A stretch of DNA of 64,000 nucleotides from positions 496,001-560,000 of the forward strand of contig NZ_FNKQ01000003.1 in NCBI RefSeq assembly GCF_900100875.1, in the 5' to 3' direction. A program made the position numbers and the translations under genes. Position 1 is the stretch's first letter. Every line of letters begins with the position of its first letter. The notes under the pieces are model-generated. The model saw only the letters and a program-made list of their open reading frames with translations, ran no database searches and was not told the origin of the DNA. Source of the DNA: Halopelagius longus. GTDB lineage: Archaea; Halobacteriota; Halobacteria; Halobacteriales; Haloferacaceae. This document shows, one piece after another, positions 51,182-58,686 of this stretch.

Positions 51182-52065
51182 GCCACCCTCCCGACGCTCT
51201 CGACGACCGGTTCTGCGTCGGCGTCGGCCGCCCTGTCGGCGAGTCGTTCCGCACTCGCGGCGAACGCCCGAAGCGCCTCCTCGTCTGTCGCGACGCGGTC
51301 GGGGAGCGACGAGACGCCCTCGTACCCGCCGCTCTCTTCGAGAACCTCGGCGGCCTCCGCGGCGGAGGCGTCGCTCAACCGTTCGGCGCGGGCGACGCGC
51401 GTTCGAACCTCGGCCAACCACGAAGCGACCGGGGTCGGTAGGCCCGTCGCGGCGGCGGCGGCGGCGGCGGACGGCGAACGCGGAGTAGCGGCCGATTCGG
51501 TCGCGGGGTCGTCGGTGCCGCGTTCGGCGTCGCCGCCGGGAGCGGTTTCGATATCGCCGTCGGAACTGCACCGAGCGTCGATGTCCTCCGGTGCGAACTT
51601 CGACTCGCTCTCGGGAGTTTCGTCTGCGGCGTCGTCCACGTCGTCGGCGTCGCCGCCGTCCTCGTACCGTCCCGCGGTCGCATCGTCGTCGGGTCCGGGC
51701 ACGGCGTCCGCCGGCGGGCGGGCGCGGCCCAGCGACCGAACGGCGTCGGCGACGGAGTCGCCCGATTCGTCGGCGTCGTCGGCGCGTCCGAGCGATTCGA
51801 CGGCGACGGGCGCGGAGTCGTCGTGTTCGTCGGTCTCGACGGGACAGGCGTAGCCGACGGCGACGCTCCCCTCGGCGGGGACGACGCCCTCGTACCCCTC
51901 CTCGTCCCATCCCGACTCCGGAACGCCCTCGCGGCGCGGCGGACAGACGGGGCCGTCGAGGCGGTTTCGGACCCGGACGCGGCGCGCGACGGGCGCGTCG
52001 TTGCGAACGCGGACGGTGACGAGCGTCGCCCCCGCGGCGGATTCGACGGAGCAATCGTGGTTCAC
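51178..52065 (-). CDS. Haloarchaeal protein with Ig-like N-terminus and acidic linker
   Basis: A 295-residue protein. The N-terminal about 75 residues look like a small beta-sandwich (AGATLVTVRVRNDAPVARRV, VPAEGSVAVGYACPVE). A long Asp/Glu/Ala/Ser-rich linker follows at about 78-205. The C-terminal part is helical (WLAEVRTRVARAERLSDASA, LRAFAASAERLADRAADADA). It overlaps the MinD-like gene by four bases, and appears to be its dedicated partner, by position. I do not recognise a characterised family. Confidence 0.7.
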   Translation of the reverse strand: MNHDCSVESAAGATLVTVRVRNDAPVARRVRVRNRLDGPVCPPRREGVPESGWDEEGYEGVVPAEGSVAVGYACPVETDEHDDSAPVAVESLGRADDADESGDSVADAVRSLGRARPPADAVPGPDDDATAGRYEDGGDADDVDDAADETPESESKFAPEDIDARCSSDGDIETAPGGDAERGTDDPATESAATPRSPSAAAAAAATGLPTPVASWLAEVRTRVARAERLSDASAAEAAEVLEESGGYEGVSSLPDRVATDEEALRAFAASAERLADRAADADAEPVVESVGRVA

Positions 52066-52095
52066 GGGGTGGTTGGCCGCTTCATCCGGGATAAA

Positions 52096-52894
52096 TCACC
52101 GGACGAGAACGGGCGCGCGGAGGAAGTCGGAGGCGGGGCGGGGGCCGTCGAACGCGGCGGCGACGGCGGGCGAGACGACCACCGGAGCGCGGACGTCCGC
52201 GAGGCGCGCGACGGCGAGTGCCGCCGCCACCGCGGGGCCGTCGTAGTCGCCCGGTTCCTCGCCCGCGGCGGCGGCGAACGCGTCCGGGACGGCGGCGACG
52301 GCGGCGGCGAACTCCTCGTAGACGGACTCCGCCAGCGACCGCCGGACGGAGCGTTCGAGGTTCCCCACCCTGTCTTCGAGTCGCAGTCGCTCCTCTCTCC
52401 GGTCCCTCGCCTCGCGGGCCTCCGATTCGAGGAGTTCGAGGCGCTGGCGGGCGGCGACGCGGTCGGTGGCGACTTCCGAGAGTCGGGTCATCGTCTCCGA
52501 GAGTTCCGCCTCCGCCTCGGCGACTGCCTCTGCGGCGTCCCCGTCGCCGGCGTCGTCGCGTTCGCGGTGGGCGGAGAGACGCCCCCGGAGCGTCGCCACT
52601 CGCTCTCTCAGACGCTCCGTCTCCTCGCCCGCCTCGGCGGCGCGGCGGCGGGCCGCCTCCACGTCCGCGGGCGACGGCGGCCGAACCGAGGCCAGTTTCG
52701 CTCGGGCGGCGGCGAGTTCGTCGGCGTCCGGGGCGTCGCGGCCGCGAGTCCGCGCGAGTGCCGCGAGCGCACCCCGCCGGTCGAACGCCGCGCGCGTCCC
52801 GCAGGTCGATTACGCGTCCCGAGAGCGTCTCGCCGGAGGGGAGGAGGACGCGCGGCGCGTCGGGGTCGCTCGATACGGGTCGCTCGGCGGTCAC
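52096..52894 (-). pseudogene. Frameshifted coiled-coil gene of the mcm operon
   Basis: The N-terminal part (GTG at 52894, MTAERPVSSDPDAPRVLLPS, then GETLSGRVIDLRDAR) and a C-terminal part (AAFDRRGALAALARTRG to APVLVR, stop at 52096) are in different frames. They meet in the GC-alternating run at about 52786-52798; one extra GC pair there would join them as DARAAFDRR. The second part has a long heptad-like coiled coil (AGEETERLRERVATLRGRLS) and an Ala-rich globular end. The overlap with the upstream gene (GTGA) is intact. Recent inactivation, sequencing error or slippage are all possible. Confidence 0.7.
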
Positions 52895-53229
52895 AGGTCG
52901 CGGGTTCGCATCGCCGCCGAGTCGGGGTGGTCGGTGCCGGCGGCGAACTTGTCGTACGGCGTGCTCTTGGCCTCTCGGGACTCGTACGCCGCGGCGGCCT
53001 CGCGAACCTCGTCGGGGACAGCGGCGAACTCGTTGAACGGTTCGGTCCGTTCGACCTGCACGTCGCGGCCGTGCTTCTCGCGGAGGCGGCAGGCGAGGAA
53101 CGCGCCGAACTCCGTCTCCTCGAACAGGGCGGCGCGTCCGAACCGGCGGACGACCACGTCCTCGTGCGTTCGACAGGCGTTTCGAAGCGTCTCGCGGGCG
53201 TTCCGAGCGTAAGTCACGACCAACAACAC
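52891..53229 (-). CDS. Conserved haloarchaeal protein of the mcm operon
   Basis: A 112-residue protein starting MLLVVTYARNARETLRNACR. Its N-terminal alpha/beta part continues with VVVRRFGRAALFEETEFGAF, and it contains two cysteines (RNACRTHEDV, FLACRLREKHG) and a polar C-terminus (YESREAKSTPYDKFAAGTDH). No known motif. It starts 83 bases after the 53313 gene ends and overlaps the frameshifted gene by four bases. Confidence 0.72.
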   Translation of the reverse strand: MLLVVTYARNARETLRNACRTHEDVVVRRFGRAALFEETEFGAFLACRLREKHGRDVQVERTEPFNEFAAVPDEVREAAAAYESREAKSTPYDKFAAGTDHPDSAAMRTRDL

Positions 53230-53312
53230 GGCTACCGTGAAAGTATCGTCGGCTGAGAAAAATCCCCCGAAGCCGCGGCGTCGGTGACTGAAGCGGCGGC
53301 GCGGGCGGGCGG

Positions 53313-53597
53313 TTACAACGGGTCCACGTCGAACTCGAGCGTTCCGGGCTCCTCGTCCAACAGGTCGTGGACGCGTTCGCGGGCGTCGGACTCGCTCTCT
53401 GCGACGACGACGAGTCCGTGCGCGCGGCCCTCGCCCGTCGCTTGGTACGGTCGCACCCCGTCCTCGCCCTCGAAGTCCGTCGCGTACGTCCGGAGGACGG
53501 TCACGACGCGCTGTTCGGTCGCCGCGAGGTCGGAGTCGCCCGACTCGAAGTCGCGGAGTGCCTCCTCGACGTTCCGGAGGGCGGAGATGCGGTCCAT
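53313..53597 (-). CDS. Conserved haloarchaeal protein immediately downstream of mcm
   Basis: A 94-residue acidic protein. The N-terminus is helical (MDRISALRNVEEALRDFESG). The C-terminal half looks like a small alpha/beta domain (GRAHGLVVVAESESDARERV). Its ATG lies one base beyond the mcm stop codon, so it is translated with the helicase. The tight coupling makes it a candidate partner of MCM, by inference only. Confidence 0.75.
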   Translation of the reverse strand: MDRISALRNVEEALRDFESGDSDLAATEQRVVTVLRTYATDFEGEDGVRPYQATGEGRAHGLVVVAESESDARERVHDLLDEEPGTLEFDVDPL

Positions 53598-53598
53598 C

Positions 53599-55713
53599 TT
53601 ACGTCGTCCGCAGGTGGTTCGTCCGCGGTTCGTACACCTCGCCCTTCCGGCGGAGGCTCTCTATCTCCTGTTCGGCCTTGCTCTCCGAGAGGTCGAGTTC
53701 CTCCTCGGCGCGTTGGAGGACTTCCTCGACGGGCGCGCCCTCCTCGTACTCCTCTTCGATGTCGCTGATGAGGGCCTTGAGGTTCTTGATGCGGTCCCGC
53801 TGGTTCTTCGAGGTGCCCGTCTCCACGATGTCGGCGTCGAACTCGCCCGTCTCGGGGTCCATCCCGATGTCGCGCAGGCAGGACTCGACGATGGAGGTGA
53901 CGCGCTCTGCGTCCTCCCGGGTCACCGTATCGGAGAGGCGGAGGCGCGCCGACGCCTCCGCGAGGCGGACGAGGGCTTCGAGTTTCCGGGCCGTCACCGG
54001 CACCGGGGCGTCCTCGTCGGCGCCCTTCGCGCGGAAGTTCACGTAGAAGTCGCGGATGACCTCCTTCGCCTCCTCGGTCATCGTCGGGAAGCAGGTGCGC
54101 TTCGCGTACGCGATGTACTTCCGCAGGAGTTCCGCCTCGATGTCGGGGGCGACTTCCTGCGTGACGCTGTTTACCTCGTCTTCGGTGAACTCGGAGTTGG
54201 TGATGCTCGTCCGTTGGGTGTGGAGTTCGCCCGCGTAGTTCGTGTTGATGATGTGCTCTGCGAGTTCGGCGTCGGACTCGGGGTCCGGGTCGTCCGTGAC
54301 CGTGAAGATGAGGTCGAACCGGGAGATGAGCGCCGGTTCGAGGTCTATCTGCTCGCCGATGGACTCGTACTGGTCGAAGCGGCCGTACTTGGGGTTCGCC
54401 GCGCCGAGGAGCGAACACCGCGACTTCAGCGTCGCGTTGATGCCGGCCTTCGAGACCGAAATCTGCTGCTGTTCGAGGGCCTCGTGCATCGCCGACCGGT
54501 CCTCGGGGCGCATCTTGTCGAGTTCGTCCACCGCGGCGATACCCTTGTCCGCGAGGACGAGGGCACCCGCTTCGAGCGTCCACTGTTGGCCGTCGCCGAA
54601 GTCGTCGCGGACGGCGGCGGCGGTCAGACCCGCAGAGGAGGAACCCTTCCCCGACGTGTACACCGACCGCGGCGCGATGTTCCGGATGTACTGGAGCATC
54701 TGGGACTTCCCCGTACCGGGGTCACCGATGAGGAGCATGTGCAGGTCGCCGCGGATGCGCGACCCGTCCGGGAGATGCTTCGTAACGCCCGAGAACAACT
54801 GGAGGATCATCGCGAGTTTCTCCTCCTCGTAGCCGTAGATGGACGGCGCGACGGACGCGACCATCTTGTCGTAGATGTCGTCGTGGTTCGACAGTTCGAC
54901 GATTTCGGCCACGTCCTCCTCGGAGATGTCCATGTCCTCGAACTCCTCGTCCTCTATCTCGACGGCGACGCCGTCCATGTAGAGGTCGAAGATGGGCGTC
55001 TTCTCCTGATTCGAGGTCTGCTGTTCGATGTGGAGGACGCCCGTGACGGTGACGTGGTCGCCCGCGGTCACCTTCCCAGTCACGTCGTCCTCGATGTCGA
55101 TGTCGATGCTCTGCGGCGTCTCGCCGCCCCGCAGGCCCTCGGGGCTCTCTTGGACGCGGAGTTTCTGGGAGTCGATGAACTCCGATTGGTCGAAGTTGAC
55201 GTGGAACGGACCCTGTCGCTCACAGCCCTGACACTCGTGCGGTTCCTGGAATCCGCTGTCGGTCTGCGGGATGTACGTCATCGTCCCGCAGCGTTGGCAC
55301 TCGAACGCCGCCTCCGTGATCTTCGGGCGGACGTCCGTCGCCTTCCGGACGATGCCCTGCACAGCGACCATCCGACCGATGTGGTCGTCGTGGACGCGGA
55401 TGTTCCGGATGTCGACCGTGTCGGGGAGGTTCCGGAGGCGGACGTGCGCCTGTCCGAGTTTGACGTCCGCCGGGAGGTCGTACAGCCTGAGTCCCTCCTC
55501 GGCGTACTCCCGTATCTGGTCGGGCTTCTTCCGGAAGTCCTCCGCGAGGTCCGGGTCGAACGAGTACAGGTCGTCGTAATCGACGTAGAGCGAACGCTGT
55601 TCGGTGGGGTACTTCTGGGCGAGTTTCCCTATCTCGTCCCTGTAGTACTTCCGGTAGAACTGTATGAACCGGTCGGTGAGGTCTGTGTTCGGGTCCTGCG
55701 GGGCCTGCGCCAT
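53599..55713 (-). CDS. mcm: Replicative DNA helicase MCM
   Basis: A 704-residue MCM, the hexameric 3'-5' replicative helicase. The N-terminal domain contains the zinc finger CQRCGTMTY ... ECQGCERQG at about 134-165 and OB folds to about 270. The AAA+ motor has Walker A GDPGTGKSQ at about 328-336, Walker B AAVDELDKM near 394-402, sensor 1 GAANPKYGRF, and arginine finger SRFDLIF near 461. A winged helix ends the chain. No intein is present, unlike many haloarchaeal MCMs. A CTTATTCG box at about 55740-55747 precedes the ATG. Confidence 0.96.
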   Translation of the reverse strand: MAQAPQDPNTDLTDRFIQFYRKYYRDEIGKLAQKYPTEQRSLYVDYDDLYSFDPDLAEDFRKKPDQIREYAEEGLRLYDLPADVKLGQAHVRLRNLPDTVDIRNIRVHDDHIGRMVAVQGIVRKATDVRPKITEAAFECQRCGTMTYIPQTDSGFQEPHECQGCERQGPFHVNFDQSEFIDSQKLRVQESPEGLRGGETPQSIDIDIEDDVTGKVTAGDHVTVTGVLHIEQQTSNQEKTPIFDLYMDGVAVEIEDEEFEDMDISEEDVAEIVELSNHDDIYDKMVASVAPSIYGYEEEKLAMILQLFSGVTKHLPDGSRIRGDLHMLLIGDPGTGKSQMLQYIRNIAPRSVYTSGKGSSSAGLTAAAVRDDFGDGQQWTLEAGALVLADKGIAAVDELDKMRPEDRSAMHEALEQQQISVSKAGINATLKSRCSLLGAANPKYGRFDQYESIGEQIDLEPALISRFDLIFTVTDDPDPESDAELAEHIINTNYAGELHTQRTSITNSEFTEDEVNSVTQEVAPDIEAELLRKYIAYAKRTCFPTMTEEAKEVIRDFYVNFRAKGADEDAPVPVTARKLEALVRLAEASARLRLSDTVTREDAERVTSIVESCLRDIGMDPETGEFDADIVETGTSKNQRDRIKNLKALISDIEEEYEEGAPVEEVLQRAEEELDLSESKAEQEIESLRRKGEVYEPRTNHLRTT

Positions 55714-55879
55714 CGACGGAACCTACGTCCTGCATCGAATAAGAGTCTTCGCCACGCGCGCGACCCCTCCCCCATCGGGAGAGTCCACGCGGGAGTTCGG
55801 GCGCGCGCCGACGGGCGGAACGAACGACCGAGACGGACGAGTGATCGACCGAGACGGGGGAGAGAACGGCCGAGACGGC

Positions 55880-56341
55880 TCAAAAGGAGACGTTCGTCTC
55901 GATGTCCTCGGTGGCCTCGCGGAGTTCGTCGTGGTGGGCGTCTAAATCGAGGCGCGACGAGAGGTCGGCGTCGGTGAGGAGTTCCTCGAACTCGTCGCGG
56001 AAGCGGTGGTTCGCGCGCGTCGCCTCCGCCGCCGCCTCGACGACGCGCCGGTAGCGTGCGACCGTCTCCGCGTCGGCGTCCAACTCCGCGGCGATGTCGT
56101 CGTCGTCAGCCCCCTCGTAGAAGCCGAAGACGACCTGAACGAGGTCGGCGTCGCTCAGACCGCTCTCGAACTCGTAGCGGTCGGCCATCCGGGAGACGAG
56201 TTCGCCGACCCGTTCGGTCACCCGCCGGTCGTCGCCGTCGTCCACCAACGACCCGGGGCCCTCCTCCTGCGATTCGGTCACGGTGTCCGAACCCGTGGCG
56301 TCGATGAAGATGTCTCGGAGTTTGGCCGTCTTCTCGTCCAT
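55880..56341 (-). CDS. Conserved haloarchaeal protein (conditioned medium-induced protein 4-like)
   Basis: A 153-residue acidic protein starting MDEKTAKLRDIFIDATGSDT, followed by VTESQEEGPGSLVDD. The middle (about 45-110) is helical: RVGELVSRMADRYEFESGLS, LVQVVFGFYEGADDDDIAAE, VARYRRVVEAAAEATRANH. From memory it resembles the haloarchaeal protein annotated as conditioned medium-induced protein 4; this is not verified. Its function is unknown. It is upstream of mcm on the same strand with a 166-base gap and is divergent from bioY. Confidence 0.65.
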   Translation of the reverse strand: MDEKTAKLRDIFIDATGSDTVTESQEEGPGSLVDDGDDRRVTERVGELVSRMADRYEFESGLSDADLVQVVFGFYEGADDDDIAAELDADAETVARYRRVVEAAAEATRANHRFRDEFEELLTDADLSSRLDLDAHHDELREATEDIETNVSF

Positions 56342-56491
56342 AGGTAGATATCTCAGGGCGTGACGCACGAAAAACTTACTGGAGCGTCGCGTCCAAACAG
56401 CGGACTGTCAGCCGAATCCCCGCCCGGCGACGGCAGCCGGCCGGTATCGTCAACCGAACGATTCATTGTAGTTTACGAGACACGGCGATAC

Positions 56492-57076
56492 ATGGCGACA
56501 GAAACGGAGTCGGTCGAACTCGTCGGCGACGAGTCGGCGCGGAACATCGCGCGCGCGGTGCTCTTCGCAGCCGTGACGAGTGCGACCGCACCCGTCGATC
56601 TGGTCCACCCTCTCGTACCGAACGTCCCGATAACGCTCCAGACGCTGTGGGTCTTCCTCGCGGGCGTCGTCCTCGGCCCCCTGTGGGCTGGCGTCTCGTT
56701 CGTCCTCTACGCGGTGGGCGGGGCGATCGGCCTCCCGGTGTTCGCCGGCGGGTCGAGCGGTCTCGGCGTCATCCTCGGCCCGACCGGCGGGTTCATCGTC
56801 AGCTACCCCGTCGCCGCCTCCGTGGTGGGCCTCGTCGCGCACGGCACCGGCAACCTCTCCGCGCCGGGCGACATCCCCCTCCCGCGCGTCGTCGCGGCGA
56901 TGGTCGCCGGGTCGGCGGTCATCTACGCCATCGGTACCGTCGGCTTCTCCGTCGTGCAGGGCATCGGCCTGCTGGCCGCCGTCTCCGCCGTCGTCGTCCC
57001 GTTCCTCCCCGTCGCGGCCGTGAAGATAGCCGTCGCCGCGGCGGTGACACGAAGCGACGCCATCGTCGCGCGGTGA
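56492..57076 (+). CDS. bioY: Biotin ECF transporter S component, BioY
   Basis: A 194-residue integral membrane protein with six helices, capturing biotin for the ECF transporter. Typical segments are NVPITLQTLWVFLAGVVLGP at about 47-66, FAGGSSGLGVILGPTGGFIV at about 86-105 and PYP-like SYPVAASVVG. It leads bioY-bioM-bioN, with 18 bases to the ATPase gene. No biotin synthesis genes adjoin, so the cell may rely on uptake. Confidence 0.93.
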   Translation: MATETESVELVGDESARNIARAVLFAAVTSATAPVDLVHPLVPNVPITLQTLWVFLAGVVLGPLWAGVSFVLYAVGGAIGLPVFAGGSSGLGVILGPTGGFIVSYPVAASVVGLVAHGTGNLSAPGDIPLPRVVAAMVAGSAVIYAIGTVGFSVVQGIGLLAAVSAVVVPFLPVAAVKIAVAAAVTRSDAIVAR

Positions 57077-57094
57077 CGCGGTGAGGCGAGTCCG

Positions 57095-57895
57095 ATGATC
57101 GCCGTCCGCAATCTGACCCACCGCTACGGCGACGCGACGGCCGTCGACGACGTGAGCCTGACCGTCGAAGACGGGTCGTTCGTCCTGCTCGCGGGGGCGA
57201 ACGGGTCCGGGAAGACGACGCTGGTCCGTCACTTCAACGGCCTCCTCTCGCCGGACGAGGGGACCGTCGAGGTGAACGGCCGCCCCGTCGCGGAGGACTT
57301 GGTGGCCGCCCGAACCGCCGTCGGGATGGTGTTTCAGGACCCCCGCGACGGGTTCGTCGCTTCGACGGTGCGGGCGGACGTGGCGTTCGGCCCCGAGAAC
57401 CTCGGCCTCGACAGGGCGGAGATACGTCGACGCGTCGAGTCGGCGTTGGAGGCCGTCCGCATGGCCGACCGGGGCGACGCCCGCATCGAGGAACTGTCCG
57501 GCGGCGAACGCGAACGCGTCGCCATCGCGGGCGCGTTGGCGATGGAACCGGACCACCTCGTGTTGGACGAACCGTTCACCGGCCTCGACTGGCCCGCGCG
57601 GACGGCCGTCCTCGACAGACTACAACACCTCCGCGACTCGGGCACCGGCGTCGTCGTCGTCACCCACGACCTGCGGGACGTGTCGGCACTCGCAGATCGG
57701 ACGGTGGTGATGTCCGACGGCCGAGTCGAACTCGACGCGACGGACCCCTCCCCCGACCGCCTGCGGGAACTCGGCGTGCGTCCGCCGCCCGAAACCGAAT
57801 CGGAGTCGGAGACGGCACGGGAGTCGAGGACGACGAGTGAGTCGGAGACGGCGACGGACGACGCGCCGGGCCGACGCGCGAACGAGCGACGATGA
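57095..57895 (+). CDS. bioM: Biotin ECF transporter ATPase, BioM
   Basis: A 266-residue ABC ATPase energising the BioYMN transporter. Walker A GANGSGKTTLVRHF at about 34-47, Q-loop MVFQDPRDG near 77-85, signature LSGGERERVAIAGALAMEPD near 136-155, and Walker B HLVLDEPFTGLDWPAR follow, then the switch His in VVVTHDLRD. A C-terminal Ser/Glu/Thr-rich tail (ETESESETARESRTTSESET) of about 45 residues is extra for the family. It overlaps bioN by four bases. Confidence 0.93.
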   Translation: MIAVRNLTHRYGDATAVDDVSLTVEDGSFVLLAGANGSGKTTLVRHFNGLLSPDEGTVEVNGRPVAEDLVAARTAVGMVFQDPRDGFVASTVRADVAFGPENLGLDRAEIRRRVESALEAVRMADRGDARIEELSGGERERVAIAGALAMEPDHLVLDEPFTGLDWPARTAVLDRLQHLRDSGTGVVVVTHDLRDVSALADRTVVMSDGRVELDATDPSPDRLRELGVRPPPETESESETARESRTTSESETATDDAPGRRANERR

Positions 57896-58596
57896 TATCG
57901 TACGCGCCCGGCGACTCCCCGGCCCACCGACTCGACCCGCGGACGAAACTCGGCTTTCAGGCGGCGTTCGCACTCGCGGCGTTCGCGCACACGACGCCAC
58001 GCGGACTCGCCGTCCTGACCGTCGTCGCCCTCGGCGTCCTCGCGGCGTCGCGGACGCCCCTCCTCGGGACGGTGCGGGCGTACCGGGCGTTTCTCCCCTT
58101 CCTCGTCGCCGGTCCTCTCTTGGCGGCGGTGACGCTCCGACCCCCTTACGTCGTCCCCGAGGCGGCCGTCTACCCGGCGCTTTCGAGTTACCGCGTCGTC
58201 CTCGTCCTCCTCGTGAGCACCGCGTACATTCGGACGACGCCGGTGCGGGACTCCCGGGCGGCCATCCAACGCGTCGTCCCCGGGCGCGTCGGCGTCCTCC
58301 TCGGGGCGGGCGTGGGGTTCGTCCTCCGCTTTCTCCCCCTCCTGAAGCGCGATCTGACGACGATTCGCTCGGCGATGGACGCGCGACTCGGCGACCGGCG
58401 CGGACTCTACGAACGGATACGCCTCATCGCGGAGACGGGCCTCCGACGCCTGTTCCTCCGGTCGGACCGGTTCGCCCTCGCGCTACAGGCCCGGTGTTTC
58501 GCGTGGAACCCGACGCTCCCGGAACTCTCCTTCTCGCGGGCGGACGTCGCCGGCCTCGCGGCGACGGCGGCGCTAGTCGCCGCGGCGTTCGTCTAA
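57892..58596 (+). CDS. bioN: ECF transporter transmembrane subunit, BioN
   Basis: A 234-residue EcfT-type subunit joining BioY to BioM. N-terminal SPAHRLDPRTKLGFQAAFAL is the family start. The coupling helices carry the Ala-Arg-Gly-like motifs, here AMDARLGDRR (about 161-170) and LQARCFAWNP (about 198-207). About five membrane helices. Last gene of the biotin operon, overlapping bioM by ATGA. Confidence 0.92.
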   Translation: MISYAPGDSPAHRLDPRTKLGFQAAFALAAFAHTTPRGLAVLTVVALGVLAASRTPLLGTVRAYRAFLPFLVAGPLLAAVTLRPPYVVPEAAVYPALSSYRVVLVLLVSTAYIRTTPVRDSRAAIQRVVPGRVGVLLGAGVGFVLRFLPLLKRDLTTIRSAMDARLGDRRGLYERIRLIAETGLRRLFLRSDRFALALQARCFAWNPTLPELSFSRADVAGLAATAALVAAAFV

Positions 58597-58686
58597 CCGG
58601 CGGACGATGGCGACGACGCCCCGGCCTCTCGGATAAACGGGTCGGTGGTGGCAAGATTTAATCCGGCGCTTCCCGCCTTATCGAAC

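Noticed and set aside
53284-55977. Very long plus-strand open frame opposite mcm
   Set aside because: It mirrors the MCM coding frame on the other strand. Stop codons are rare in such GC-rich DNA, so length alone is not evidence.
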